Part shown: piece after piece, positions 44,633-55,113 of the stretch | How the letters are laid out: the number at the start of each line of letters is the position of its first letter | Numbering within the stretch: position 1 is the first letter of the stretch | Source of the DNA: Selaginella moellendorffii | Lineage: Eukaryota > Streptophyta > Lycopodiopsida > Selaginellales > Selaginellaceae | Assembly (NCBI RefSeq): GCF_000143415.4 | Contig: NW_003314288.1 | Span: 1,489,504 to 1,553,503 of the forward strand | DNA length: 64,000 bases | Direction: 5' to 3' | The notes under the pieces: model-generated | Told to the model about the DNA's origin: nothing | Databases searched by the model: none | The model's input: the letters and a program-made list of their open reading frames with translations, nothing else | Translations under genes and position numbers: made by a program

Positions 44633-46852
44633 TCACCATCCGGAGAAGTCTTTAAATGCAACTCCGCCAGAGTCAGCAGTGATCTTTTTCCTTGGCAGCT
44701 CTTCGCTGTCAGCATGTAGAGACGAAGCTAGCTTCACGCTTGATTTAAGGTATTTGGCAACTCCGCCGCCAGTCGATACAGGTGGATTACTGTACCATGA
44801 TCCGACCTTGTCCTGGGAAAACAGTGCTTCCTCATGAGCTCAAATACATTTAGAGAATAAAAAAGTGTGGGACTCACGTTCTCCGTCTCTGTTTCTTCGG
44901 CTTTGTGTTTTTGTTCTTCTGGTTCCTCTGGTTCTGTGTACGGGTTCACGTAAACCGAAGCCTTCAGGATTTTGATTTCTTCCTGCATGAGTAAAGTATA
45001 AGGCAGAGACACGGGAAAGGACAAGAGCTTACCAAAGGACGATCCTCATCGTCTACAGGAACTTTATCCATAATAGACAAAGCTTCGATGCCTCCCACCA
45101 CGTTGCCAAACACCGTGTGCTTGCGATTCAAATGTGGTGCCGACTTGTAGAGAATAAAAAACTGCGAACCGTTACTGTGAGGACCACTGTTGGCCATGCT
45201 TAGTATGCCTCTGCCGGAATGTTGCAGCTTGGAGTGAAACTCATCTTTGAAAGGCTTTCCCCATATAGACTTCCCTCCGTGTCCCGTGCCTGTGGGATCG
45301 CCTCCTTGAACCATGAAATTCCTGAGAGAATAGAAACGTCAAGATGGAATCTCCAAAATCTAGGACAAACCTGATGTTTCGATGAAATATGACACCATCG
45401 TAGTAGCCGCGCTCGCAAAGGGTCAGGAAGTTCTCGCACGTCCGTGGTGCCATGTCGCAGTGCAGCTCGATGTTAAGCTCGCCATGCGTGGTTTGAAGCT
45501 TGGCGTATCCTTTCTTTTTCGGATTTTTTTCCGCTTTCACAAACTCCTCTTCGTTCGTCGTCACTGGAGCGTACGTTGTTGAAGTTAATGATCGAGAAGC
45601 AGCCCCCGACGAATACCGGCTCTTCACCAGCTGCGTGTTAACGGGCACACGCTCGCCGGCGACATGAGCAGCAACACGAGCAGCGGACTTCTCTGCACTC
45701 AGCGCTTTGGCGGAGGCGTGAGGTTTCCCGTGTAGAGCAGCAGACGCTTTGTCAACAATGCTCATTGCTGGAGCAGGAGTTGTGTCCTCAGGAATCTCTT
45801 TAGCTGATTTCACAGCCGCAAGAGCGGCAGCACGCTGTGTCTGAGCTTTACCACCACCACCACCTTCGTCTGCCACTTGTTTCGCTTTCTCGGTTCCCAG
45901 ATCTCGCAGCATACGCTTGGTATCTTCGGACATGTTGATGTAGTACTCCGGGTCTTCTTTCATCTTCCTCATCTCTACGACACAAGATATTGCAACGAAC
46001 TGAAAAGACACAGAAACACGCATACCTTCGCTTTCGACAATAATTTCCTTTTGAACATGATCGAACTCTGACAGAACTTTTGTCTCGAGCTGGTTAGGAT
46101 CCTTTCAGTCATAACAGAATGTCTTGTCAGATTTAAGATGACGCAAACAATTATTTACCTGAATGGTGATTATATCATTCCTGCTAAAGGGTTCATCAGT
46201 TAGAAGTTCTTTCCAGTTTTTGGCCTTCAAATTGAGCTCCTTGATTGCCTACAGAACTACAAATTGAAACAATAGATTACTTCTATAGCTGATTGCAAAC
46301 CTCGTACGAGAAGACGTTCCCAGTCGTCTTAATCGCAACAATGTGTGTGAATTCTGTGAAGACTTTGTGAAGGACAGGACAGTGATACTCTCCTGCACAC
46401 AAGAAACTAGAGTCAAAAGGCAACGCTCAAAACCAATCAAAGAGCAGCATGACTCGCTCACCATCTGCGTTTTTGTGAAACTCTAGCTTGATCAAATCCT
46501 TCAAGCTGAGAGGAGTGCCAGTGACAGGATTCTTCTTATGCTTCTGCACATAAGGCACGATATGCCTGGAAAAAAGTCAGGAAAAACGAAGAAAAATCAG
46601 CTTACATGAGCTCGAAGACGTGCCCCTCTTTCGTACACATTGGATCGGAGAATGGCGTGAAAGTAAGCCTAGAACACCACATTTTCCCAGGTCCTGCTAG
46701 AAATCATGAAATCGAAAAACTCACGCGCAGCAGTAGTATGGAAGGCGCTTGAACGGAAGGCGCACGTCCCTGTCCTTGGCGCCTCCCCATTCCGTCGCCC
46801 ATTCCGTGCGTGTGATGAAGAGCCGATCCTTGCTGTGCTGCTTCTTGCCCAT
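44633..46852 (-). CDS. CYP65: U-box cyclophilin CYP65/PUB49 (PPIL2 family)
   Basis: Ten exons: 46725-46852, 46606-46668, 46462-46565, 46301-46392, 46159-46248, 46026-46101, 45371-45974, 45033-45321, 44878-44982 and 44633-44812, giving 576 residues. One intron is only 40 bp (46566-46605). The N-terminus [18 protein letters not shown] leads into a U-box ([26 protein letters not shown]). A helical Ala/Lys linker follows (residues about 220-340). The cyclophilin domain then runs [65 protein letters not shown] and [10 protein letters not shown]. The catalytic Arg, Phe, Met and Gln are present and the Trp position is His, as expected in this subfamily. PPIL2-type proteins are nuclear, spliceosome-associated and may act as E3 ligases. 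Confidence 0.94.
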
Positions 46853-46988
46853 TCTCAAAACCCTATCCTGGCGGGAGAACGAAGAACCCTAAAATTGAGA
46901 GAGAGCTCAAGATTGAGATATTCTTTCGATTCTAATCGGACGGTGTACATTCGAACTAACGGAAGATGCCGATCCAACGGCGCGGACT

Positions 46989-49460
46989 TCACCTTGGGCC
47001 GGACAAGTAGCTCGCCGAGAGGAGATCCTCACTGTTAAACTCGCTGCCGAGCGAGTACCCATCTCGCTCGCTCACAGCGTCGGCCATTCGAGCGTGAAGC
47101 CTCACCGCCAATTGACTCGACAGTGGCGGATCCGGCACTGGAACGTTTCCCTCGAGCATCTGGACGACCTTGCCGATCGAGGGCCGCAAATGCATCTCCT
47201 CCTGGATGCACCACAGCGCGATCTTCACGGCCTTGACCACCTGTTCTTCGTTTGAGTGGCCTTTGAGCCTGGCGTCCAGCAACTCCACCAAGGCTCCCAC
47301 CTCGGCCTGCTTGAAAGCGTAGGCCGGGATGTACCACTTGTCCGACGTCTCGTTGGGATCAAAGTTCTTGCGGCCGCTCACGATCTCCAGCAGCACCATG
47401 CCGAAGCTGTAGACGTCGCTCTTCTCGGAGATGGCGGTGTTGAGAAGCCACTCGGGCGCGAGGTAGCCCCGAGTTCCTCGCATGGTCGTGAAGACGTGGC
47501 TTTGCTCCCGGTTCATGAGCTTGGCCAGCCCAAAGTCGGACACTTTGGCCGTGAAGTGCTCGTCCAGGAGGATGTTCTCCGGCTTGATGTCGCAATGGAT
47601 GATCCTCTCGCGGCAGTCCTCGTGCAAGTAAACCAGCCCTCTCGCGGTTCCCAGCGCGATGTTGTATCTCGTGTCCCAGTCCAGCACGACCGGCGGCTGT
47701 TGATTCACGGGGCTGTCGCTCAGCAACTGGCTGCTGCTTTCGTTGAAGAGAGACTTATCCAGCGAGCCGCGAGCTAAGAACTCATACACCAGGAGCCTGT
47801 GTGTTCCCTCGGAGCAAAATCCACGGAGCCTGACGAGGTTCACATGATGAATGCTGCCGATAGTCGCGACTTCCGCTCGAAACTCTTTCTTTCCCTGTCC
47901 GATGCTCTCCAGTTGCTTCACCGCCACCTTGCTCTTGTCCGGGAGAGTGCCTTCGTAGACAGAACCGAATCCACCGCCGCCAAGTTTCTTGCTAAATCCA
48001 TTAGTCGCAGTTTGCAGCTCCTTGTACGTGAACCGCGCTGGAAGTCCGGGTATGGCTTCCAAGAAGCCATCCTCCTCGTCTGGATCGGCTCTTGCGGCTC
48101 TCAGCCTCCGCTTATACCACCACACGAACCCACCGATGAGGACGAGGATCAAGCCCAGGCTGCAGCCGACGATCACGTAGATCAGAATGCTCTTCTGCCC
48201 ATCGTTGCCTTGTTTCTTGGGAGCTTTTATAAACGTCTGGAAGCCACCGTTTGTGCTGTCGAAGCTCCCGAGCTTCACCGTGTTGGACAAGTAGCACGAC
48301 CCCGACGTCGTGTTGAAAAACCCGGTCGTGCACGAACAGTTCTCCGTGCAAAGTCGCTTGCAATCCTGGAGCGTGACCGCGGATGCTGGTGTAGCAAACT
48401 GGTTTGCAAAGTAAAACAAGTTCGTATCAAGGTCTTGAAACTGAAAGTCTTGCGGGGATTTGCAGAGGTCCAAAGCCGCCACTTTGCATCCCTGCGTCGG
48501 ATTACTGGGATTTATCAGTGGAAGCGAGGCCGGACAGTTGCATTGCCCGTTGGAAGAGCACACTCCATACGGCCCGCAAGGACTTGGCAGCAAGCAGTTG
48601 TCCAAGAAAACGGAAGCATCGGGAAGTTGGCCACTCGACGTAAACGCCCTCGACTTTAGATTTCCATCGGAGCCGAGAACGAGCAACACCATGGTGCCGG
48701 AGCTGTTCGTCTGGCTCGGCAACGGTAGCGTGGCGACGAGTGTGGAGCTACCGTCGTAGAGACCGAGCTGCCCAGGAGAAACGCTCGCAAACTCGGGGTC
48801 CGTCTGGAAGTTTAAGATGGATCGCACGTCCGTGGCCAGCCTCCAGTATGGGACGAGAGCTCCTCCTCCCATATCCATCTCCAGCTCCAATGTGTGGTCA
48901 CCCAAGCTCAAACTATACGGGCCCTGGGAGAAGTCCGTCGTCGACTTCTTGCTCGTGAGCTTCATCCCGCGCTGGAGCTTCTGCCCGACCACAATCACGT
49001 CGGTCGGATGCGCAAAGCTCTCCCACAGCGTCCTGTTCCTGCTGTCCTGGACGACCAAGTTGCCGCTATCGAGCAGCCGGAGAGTCTGCGCGTCGCTTCC
49101 ATTCGTGCCGGTGCTCCAGACCGGCAAGCCGCGCGGCCCAAAGAGGATGACGTTGCCATCGTCCTGGAAGATGAGATTATCGGCCTGGCTCACGGGGACG
49201 TTCCTGTTGGCAGTCCACACGATCTGGTTGATCGCCGCGCCCAGCACCACCGAGAGGTAGTACTGATTGCGACTCGAGTAGAAGAATGTGAGGATGAAAT
49301 TCCCACTCGCGGATTGCATGAACTGGCCCTGGTTGTCCACCCAGTGCATATCCGACGCGCTGAATGGCTTGGAGACATGGTCGCTGAAGAGCGAGTTCGC
49401 CGATCCCAGGCCAAGAGCACACATTACCAATCCTACCGCAAAAATCGCGCCCTCCAGCAT
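46989..49460 (-). CDS. G-type lectin S-receptor-like Ser/Thr kinase (SD2-5-like)
   Basis: An intronless frame of 823 residues from ATG 49460 (MLEGAIFAVGLVMCALG, a signal peptide). The ectodomain begins with a bulb lectin fold (SASGNFILTFFY, IVWTANRNVPVSQ, LLDSGNLVVQDSRNRTLWES), followed by a Cys-rich EGF-like/PAN part (CGPYGVCSSNGQCNCPAS, CKRLCTENCSCTTGFF). A membrane span (ILIYVIVGCSLGLILVLIGG) precedes the kinase: GGGGFGSVYEGTLPD, VAVKQL, IIHCDIKPENILL, VSDFGLAKL and GTRGYLAPEWL. The HCD loop makes it a non-RD kinase. Intronless SD2-type receptor kinases are common in plants, and the ligand is unknown. Its stop codon is only 136 bp from the CYP65 start. Confidence 0.93.
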   Translation of the reverse strand: MLEGAIFAVGLVMCALGLGSANSLFSDHVSKPFSASDMHWVDNQGQFMQSASGNFILTFFYSSRNQYYLSVVLGAAINQIVWTANRNVPVSQADNLIFQDDGNVILFGPRGLPVWSTGTNGSDAQTLRLLDSGNLVVQDSRNRTLWESFAHPTDVIVVGQKLQRGMKLTSKKSTTDFSQGPYSLSLGDHTLELEMDMGGGALVPYWRLATDVRSILNFQTDPEFASVSPGQLGLYDGSSTLVATLPLPSQTNSSGTMVLLVLGSDGNLKSRAFTSSGQLPDASVFLDNCLLPSPCGPYGVCSSNGQCNCPASLPLINPSNPTQGCKVAALDLCKSPQDFQFQDLDTNLFYFANQFATPASAVTLQDCKRLCTENCSCTTGFFNTTSGSCYLSNTVKLGSFDSTNGGFQTFIKAPKKQGNDGQKSILIYVIVGCSLGLILVLIGGFVWWYKRRLRAARADPDEEDGFLEAIPGLPARFTYKELQTATNGFSKKLGGGGFGSVYEGTLPDKSKVAVKQLESIGQGKKEFRAEVATIGSIHHVNLVRLRGFCSEGTHRLLVYEFLARGSLDKSLFNESSSQLLSDSPVNQQPPVVLDWDTRYNIALGTARGLVYLHEDCRERIIHCDIKPENILLDEHFTAKVSDFGLAKLMNREQSHVFTTMRGTRGYLAPEWLLNTAISEKSDVYSFGMVLLEIVSGRKNFDPNETSDKWYIPAYAFKQAEVGALVELLDARLKGHSNEEQVVKAVKIALWCIQEEMHLRPSIGKVVQMLEGNVPVPDPPLSSQLAVRLHARMADAVSERDGYSLGSEFNSEDLLSASYLSGPR

Positions 49461-50115
49461 CCTTTTCTCGCTCGATTCCTCCCAGATCTGCTTTCCCTGA
49501 CCTGATCTACGCCACGAATCGCATCCTAGCGGCCCCCGTGCCCACCCCCTGGACCGATGATCCACCGGCGATTCAACGTGGATATTTCGACCCCGAGAAT
49601 GCGGGCGCCGCCTCGCCGCACTGGCGCTACCTCGCTATCTCCTCCAGGGGATCAAAATCTCCACACAACTCACCACCGCCATCACGCCAAGCTCGAGCGA
49701 TTGAATGAAAGCCCCCGCATTGGAGCCAGCCGTTGATGTCAGTCAAGGGGTCCGTGCAATCCCGACCGTTGGATCGCTGGCAAACTTTCTCAGATCATCG
49801 GTTGTCTTCCTGGCAACATCATAATGTCCAGACGACAAAGCTTTGCGAGCATATTCCCCGGAATCTTCTCTCCCCTATTTAACAAAGTCGCCGCGTCTTT
49901 GACAATGCCGCAAAAACTCCATAGCCGGCGTGACTGTCCTACCAACCGAAACGACTGATCCTTCCTTGGTTGGAGCCGGTCAGTCGAGAAGAAAAAAAAA
50001 GAAGTCTTTCTTCTCTTCTCATCGACGCTTTGACGGCGTCGGGAGCGATCGATCGGATGTGATAGAAGCAGTGATGCAATGCTGAGCTTCACTCCAGACA
50101 CCTGTTTGATCGGGT
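49461..50115. other. Upstream region of the lectin receptor kinase
   Basis: About 650 bp with no coding frame I can support. No repeats. It includes a likely promoter and 5' leader for the minus-strand kinase. Confidence 0.4.
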
Positions 50116-50391
50116 GTGGGATCTCAACCTGTGGAAATTCGGGAAGAAAACAAACTTGTCCCTGTGCCTGTTAAAATCGATCCAGCTCTCGCTGTTAAGC
50201 TACAGTCGAAGAAAAGGAAGGCTGGTACCTCTTTCCATGAATTCACGAAGAATGGGAGAGGGTGGCTCCACGGTAGTAATACTTTCGCATCCAAAATCTC
50301 TGAGAAGTCTCACTATGACCAGAAGAAGAAAAAAAGGAAAACTGAAGGTGTGCTCACCGACCTGGATCCTAATCTCTTCCCCATTTATTGA
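50116..50391 (+). other. Basic 91-codon open frame, origin uncertain
   Basis: A plus-strand frame with no ATG (GTG at 50116) reads VPVPVKIDPALAVKLQSKKRK and ends in a Lys-rich stretch plus DLDPNLFPIY. The composition looks like real protein, perhaps a 3' exon or remnant of a lost gene, but I see no upstream exon. Its last bases overlap the stop of the minus-strand gene at 50369. Confidence 0.25.
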
Positions 50392-51099
50392 TCACGCGTG
50401 ACTTCGCGCTTTGAGGCTCACTGGTCACGGGAGCTAGAGGAGGAGTAGTAGCACCACTTTGTTGTTGCTTTCGCTTCGTCGCCCTTCGAAGCAGCAGCGG
50501 TAGATTCAACACAAATGCGACGCTTTTCTTTCCCCCCATCAGCATGTATTTGGGAAGATTAAGCAAAAGAACCAAGGACTTCTTCCCGTTCGTGAGGAGG
50601 AAAAACTGCAAAGAAAAGAGAAGAGTGGACATCAGTTAGTTCATGCATGGATGGACGAACGAAACACGAACTTACGATTCCAATCAACCCCGTGAAAGCG
50701 AAGACAATTTGCTTGGCTTCTTCCCAGGAGCCCTCGTTCGCGGGGTCACCTCCGCCACCACCACCGCCGCCTCCGCCGCCTCCACCACCGCCGAATCCCC
50801 CCCAACGTCCTTTTCCTCCGCCAGAGCCTCGAGAAGTAGCCTCTCTCCTCCGGATTTCCTCGTCCCATTTACTGAACGCCTCCTTCTTCCCACCTAAAGC
50901 CTGTTCTAGAGCCTTTCGAGCGGCCTCTTCCTGGAGCACAGCGAGTGTGTCACGCACGGGAGATCTATCAGTCCGCATTTACCTTGGAACTCCGGCCGCC
51001 GATGCAAACAATCCGCGAATCGCCTACTCTGCAGCGCCGTGGCGCTGCCAAGGCGAGATCCACCGCCGCGGGAGAATGCAACGCCATCGCCATCGCCAT
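50369..51099 (-). CDS. Predicted plastid Gly-rich membrane protein, unknown function
   Basis: Exons 50983-51099, 50676-50930 and 50369-50605 encode 202 residues; introns are 52 and 70 bp. The first 39 residues (MAMAMALHSPAAVDLALAAPRR) look like a chloroplast transit peptide. A charged helix (EEAARKALEQALGGKKEAFSK, WDEEIRRRE) is followed by a run of about 15 Gly. Then comes SWEEAKQIVFAFTGLIGI, joined to FFLLTNGKKSLVLLLNLPKY, a predicted membrane segment. Plants have similar conserved but uncharacterised plastid proteins with a KWDEEI motif and a Gly-rich centre. The function is unknown. Confidence 0.75.
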
Positions 51100-51159
51100 T
51101 TCTGGCCCTAGATACAGAGTCCCCCCTAGCCCTAATTCTATAGTGGCCGACCAAAATGA

Positions 51160-52074
51160 TTTTGAATAAGATGTTTATAATTTATATAATCTTTTTTAAA
51201 CACAAAAAAGTTTTGTTTATAAGTTACATTCTAGTTTCAATATTAGAAGTATATATGTGAAATTATTTATAATTATTTTATATCATTTTCCATCTAAATC
51301 AACTTTGTAAGCATTTAATTGTTGCATGATCTCTGTATGAAATCAAATTGCATTTCACTCGTTCTCATTTATCCATTCAAAATAATATTTCATCTTCTTT
51401 AAAGAATGGTTATTTATTCATAATTTATTACATGATGGATTATTAAGATAAAAATTAATTTTTCATTTTGATTATTTCCAACATGACTGATAAATTGAGT
51501 TGATGATGGCTATGGAACCAAAAACTTAATATATTATATTGTAGATATTCTATTATAGTTTATACTGAGATTCACATTATTTATATTTTATGATCATAGC
51601 TTGAAATCATATTGTAAATCTAATTTGAAAATTTTGTATTTCAAAGGCTTAAAAGTGTTATTTTAAACTATCCAATGCAACTTGAAAAGTGTATATATGT
51701 AACATTTATTCGTAAATTATTTATATGGTCTTGCAATGTTTACCATGAAACATGAAAACAAAAATGCCCCTTTGTTGCAATAAATAATCTCAGAATTATA
51801 TTCTATCATTTAATTAAAATTTAATCAAATAAATACCAGTGATTTAATTTAATTAGTAAACATATAGATATTGACTATAGAGCACTATAGTATGATGGGA
51901 TGATTGCTTGCATAATGTCCTTCAATTAACAATTGAATATGATGAATCTACCTGGATATTCTAGTATTTATATTCATTTAGCTTAATCTTGTGTTTATAA
52001 CATAATCAAAAGTCCTATTTAAAGATGTAAAAGGACTTTTTGTCTTTTTTTTAATACACGTAAATCCATAATAT
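51160..52074. other. AT-rich intergenic DNA
   Basis: About 0.9 kb of A/T-rich sequence without supported genes or repeats, between the plastid-protein gene and the 3' end of the phosphoesterase gene. Confidence 0.5.
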
Positions 52075-53073
52075 CTAAAAAATGCTAGCTTTTAGTTTTG
52101 CCGTAGCAGCGCAAACATTGTTGGATGGAACTCTCTGTGCTCTGTTTTTGACAGCCAGGACTGGCCTGTGAGCAAACAAGACTTCCTCACATGCAAGATG
52201 AGCCGGCCCATCCTTTGGAACCGCAACCCAAGTCTCCCTGACGCTCTCGACCCGCCCCGCTGCCATGTCCACCACTGTGAAGTGCCTCCGCTCGTCCTCG
52301 CAGCGCGGCACAACGGCTCCATTTACGTAGACCGTCCCCGTCTTGGCAGCACTTTTGGCATCACACAAACACATTTTGCGTTGCTTGCCACGATTGTAAC
52401 CAAGAAGTTGCCTGTGCATGTGTCCAAACACCACTAGCGCCACCCTGGATGCATCCTGCTCCCGGACCATATCTAGAGCCCGAGCAAAGTCCGGATCCCC
52501 GTGATCACCTCCACCGCCTTTGTCAAAATCCTTGCCGCAAATGTCACCAGGCTGAGAGCCCAGGCCCGCGGGCCCGTTATGGCCCAGGAACACAAGCGAG
52601 TGGCCCTCGGGCGCGGACAGGGCCAGGTGGGCGATTCTTGTGGCGCTCTGCTCCATGTTGTCCACGCCGTAGGTGCTGGACAGGAATTCCGAGTTGTAAA
52701 ACCTGTTGCCGCCGGTTGCAAAGGGCCTCACTCCAATTACGCTCAGCTTCAAGTCTGGATAGTCTTTGCGCCTGTAGCCGACGTGATCGTCGCCCAGGGC
52801 TTTGAGCATCTGATCCAACCTCTTGGTGGCGCTGCTGCACTTCTTGGGCGTCGGCTTGTGTGCAGCGCTGTAGCAGCAGTCGTGGTTGCCTAGGATTGCC
52901 GCCTTGGGCATTCCAAGCTTGCTGATCTCTTGCACGATCTGGACGTTCTCGTCGCCGAAGTCGCCCACAAACAGCACCAGATCCGGCTTGAGAAGCTCCA
53001 AGGCTTGGGCATCCAGCTTTGAGTCCCACGCGCCATGGACGTCTCCCACAATTGCAATTCTGCTCTTGCCCAT
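52075..53073 (-). CDS. Calcineurin-like metallophosphoesterase
   Basis: Intronless, 332 residues from ATG 53073 (MGKSRIAIVGDVHGAWD). An in-frame ATG at 53160 would add 29 residues, but a TATATGG-like and telo-box-like stretch lies there, so I prefer the shorter form. The metallophosphoesterase blocks are in order: IVGDVHGAWD, LVLFVGDFGDEN, AILGNHDCC, LVFLGHNGPAG and VFGHMHRQL. This carries the His and Asp ligands of a two-metal centre. It resembles the plant/cyanobacterial TIGR04168-type phosphoesterases, with unknown substrate. No clear signal peptide, so cytosol or plastid. Confidence 0.88.
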   Translation of the reverse strand: MGKSRIAIVGDVHGAWDSKLDAQALELLKPDLVLFVGDFGDENVQIVQEISKLGMPKAAILGNHDCCYSAAHKPTPKKCSSATKRLDQMLKALGDDHVGYRRKDYPDLKLSVIGVRPFATGGNRFYNSEFLSSTYGVDNMEQSATRIAHLALSAPEGHSLVFLGHNGPAGLGSQPGDICGKDFDKGGGGDHGDPDFARALDMVREQDASRVALVVFGHMHRQLLGYNRGKQRKMCLCDAKSAAKTGTVYVNGAVVPRCEDERRHFTVVDMAAGRVESVRETWVAVPKDGPAHLACEEVLFAHRPVLAVKNRAQRVPSNNVCAATAKLKASIF

Positions 53074-53425
53074 ATACCTTAGCTTCCTGTGCGAAAACCC
53101 TACCTTTTGCAGGCGCGGATTTATATGGTGTTTAGGGTGTGCTAAAAAATAAAAAGGCATTCGGTTGCGGTCCTTCGTCCAGCCGGGGGTAACCAATGTT
53201 AACTGATGTCAGCGCTAACTCACATTTCTGAAAAGTTGGTGTGTGCTGGTATTCTTTCCTGCTTAGCATTTCCATGCCTGTTCTTGTCTGCTCGCATTCA
53301 CTGACTTTCGTCTTGACGAGCTCTATTTGATGCAGCTTTCTTTTCACTGCATTTGCATAGGGGAAAGATGTCTAGACTGGCATCTTACATGCGGGACTGC
53401 AACGAAGTTATGAGAACGTAATGCA

Positions 53426-53907
53426 TCAGCATAAGATCAAAGAACTTAAATCTAGTGACCAGGATTTTGGAACGATTGCTACAGAAGAATTTGGTGCACC
53501 GTGATCGTCCATATCCATCCACTGGTCAATCCCAGTTACCTCGAAGATGTGGCCGCAGTCGAGAAGCTGGATGAATCTATTGGAGCTCCCGCTCTCCCCC
53601 AAAGTCATACATCGAAAGTATCCGGGTGGCAAATGCGTTAGGCACTTGGGCAAGGCTCTCCACACAGTCCGATGCAGGGATGCTCACAAACGAGCAGCTT
53701 CGTGCTGTCACAGCGTGGCCTCTCGCAGATCTCGAAGCACAAAAACTTGCAGCTGAAATGCTCGCAGTTCCAGGAGCAAGGCTCGAGGCACTTCTTGCAT
53801 GGTGCTCCACAGACGTCTGTGCATCTGCTGTGAAAGTAGAGTTTCTCACAAGGCTGTGAGCAAGGTGGACATGAAGAAGCACAGCTCTTGGCGGTGCAGT
53901 AGTGCCC
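53426..53907 (-). pseudogene. NFX1-type zinc-finger remnant (ZNFX1-like)
   Basis: From a TCTCACAG acceptor at 53908 the minus strand reads GHYCTAKSCASSCPPCSQPC, CTDVCGAPCKKCLEPCSWNC and CEHPCIGLCGEPCP. These are the C-rich NFX1-type fingers of ZNFX1-like proteins. The match continues one frame over with KCLTHLPPGYFRC and LLDCGHIFEVTGIDQWMD, the conserved block that follows the fingers in ZNFX1. The switch near 53640 means a 1-base frameshift. The SF1 helicase expected upstream is not in this window. Either a pseudogene fragment, or a gene with a sequencing error and missing 5' part. The finger patterns are clear; the family assignment is from memory. Confidence 0.6.
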
Positions 53908-55113
53908 CTGTGAGAAAAAGATTTTACTTACCACTCGTTCACTCGCTACTGCAACTTGTTCACTTCTAGTACACAGCAAAAAATTTTTCAAGCGTCTCCC
54001 ATTATGACAACCTAAGCTGGCTGATTTGTGAAGTTTAGGGTTATCTCAATAAACAGGAAGTGAAAATCTAAGGAATATTTCACTTTCCAAAGTGTGGAAA
54101 CAATCAGCTTGGATTTTCCCATGGTGTTATTGGCTAGAGTCGTCTCGTAATCGCATTCAATCTTATTTTTTGCCTTGTTCTTCCGTTGGCTCCTAATACA
54201 ATGTGAGACACAGAAGTTGCTAATTTGGCTTCGCTCCAGAACCCAAACAGATAAGCTGGGCAGCACTGGACAAACTTATCAAGCAAACTTTGATGGTTCG
54301 CGTCACCTCACTTGGAAAACCCCGGAAAACCCTTTGTGACATTTGTAATTAATCTGACTTTAAAGCACTTAAATTGTTCCAACAAGAAGACGAGCAGTGG
54401 ATCCGCAACACTTCAACGCCATAGTTCCTCTCCCTAGCAACTAGTCCTCTCAAACGCACCTAATGTAAACTTCAACGGGTTTGATATAATCTCCAGCTTC
54501 ACATCCCACAGTGGCCAAGAGAGGGGTTCTTCAGATGTGGAGCTCTCATTTTGAGCCTCGTCCGGTCACCGATATATACAACCCGTCGCTACATTGGGAA
54601 GATCCAAGGATGTGTGATGACGATACTGACGCGACAAAGAGAATCCAAATTGCATTCTTGCATCCATCAGTTTCATGCTTCAAAATGGCCACCGCCCATC
54701 AAAACTATAGGTAAATAGATATTCTGTTTCAACACTCTCAGGCTTGACGATGAGAAGGCATACAAATACGCCAAGAGGTCTGTTGTAAGTAATTTGAAGA
54801 AGATCCTAGGATACGCTTAAATGTTCCTTGTACAAGATGAATAGACACCTTACCCTCTAAATACCGTAGGGCTCTCATATCTCAGAGTCCTTCACCGGAG
54901 GCAAATGCCCTGCCTGGGCATTTACTTTAGCAAATACAAGCTCTGGGCATATGCTGTGCCAAGTTTGCTTGACAAGAGAAAGATTGAGCTCGTTTAAATA
55001 TCACTGAGAGTTACTATCGAGTTACTATAGACTTGGTCACTTCTACACTGGAGGATTTTGAGATTCCAAGAATCCCTCCAAATGAAAACCCCCTAGGGTT
55101 TAAGTAAAAGTCC
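53908..55113. other. Intergenic region, no supported gene
   Basis: About 1.2 kb. A plus-strand 67-codon ATG frame at 54511-54714 has no recognisable domain. Just before PTAC10 a TAGGGTTT telo-box lies at 55094-55101. Confidence 0.45.

Noticed and set aside
47799-48659. 286-codon plus-strand frame opposite the lectin receptor kinase
   Set aside because: Antisense shadow; the minus strand is clearly coding.
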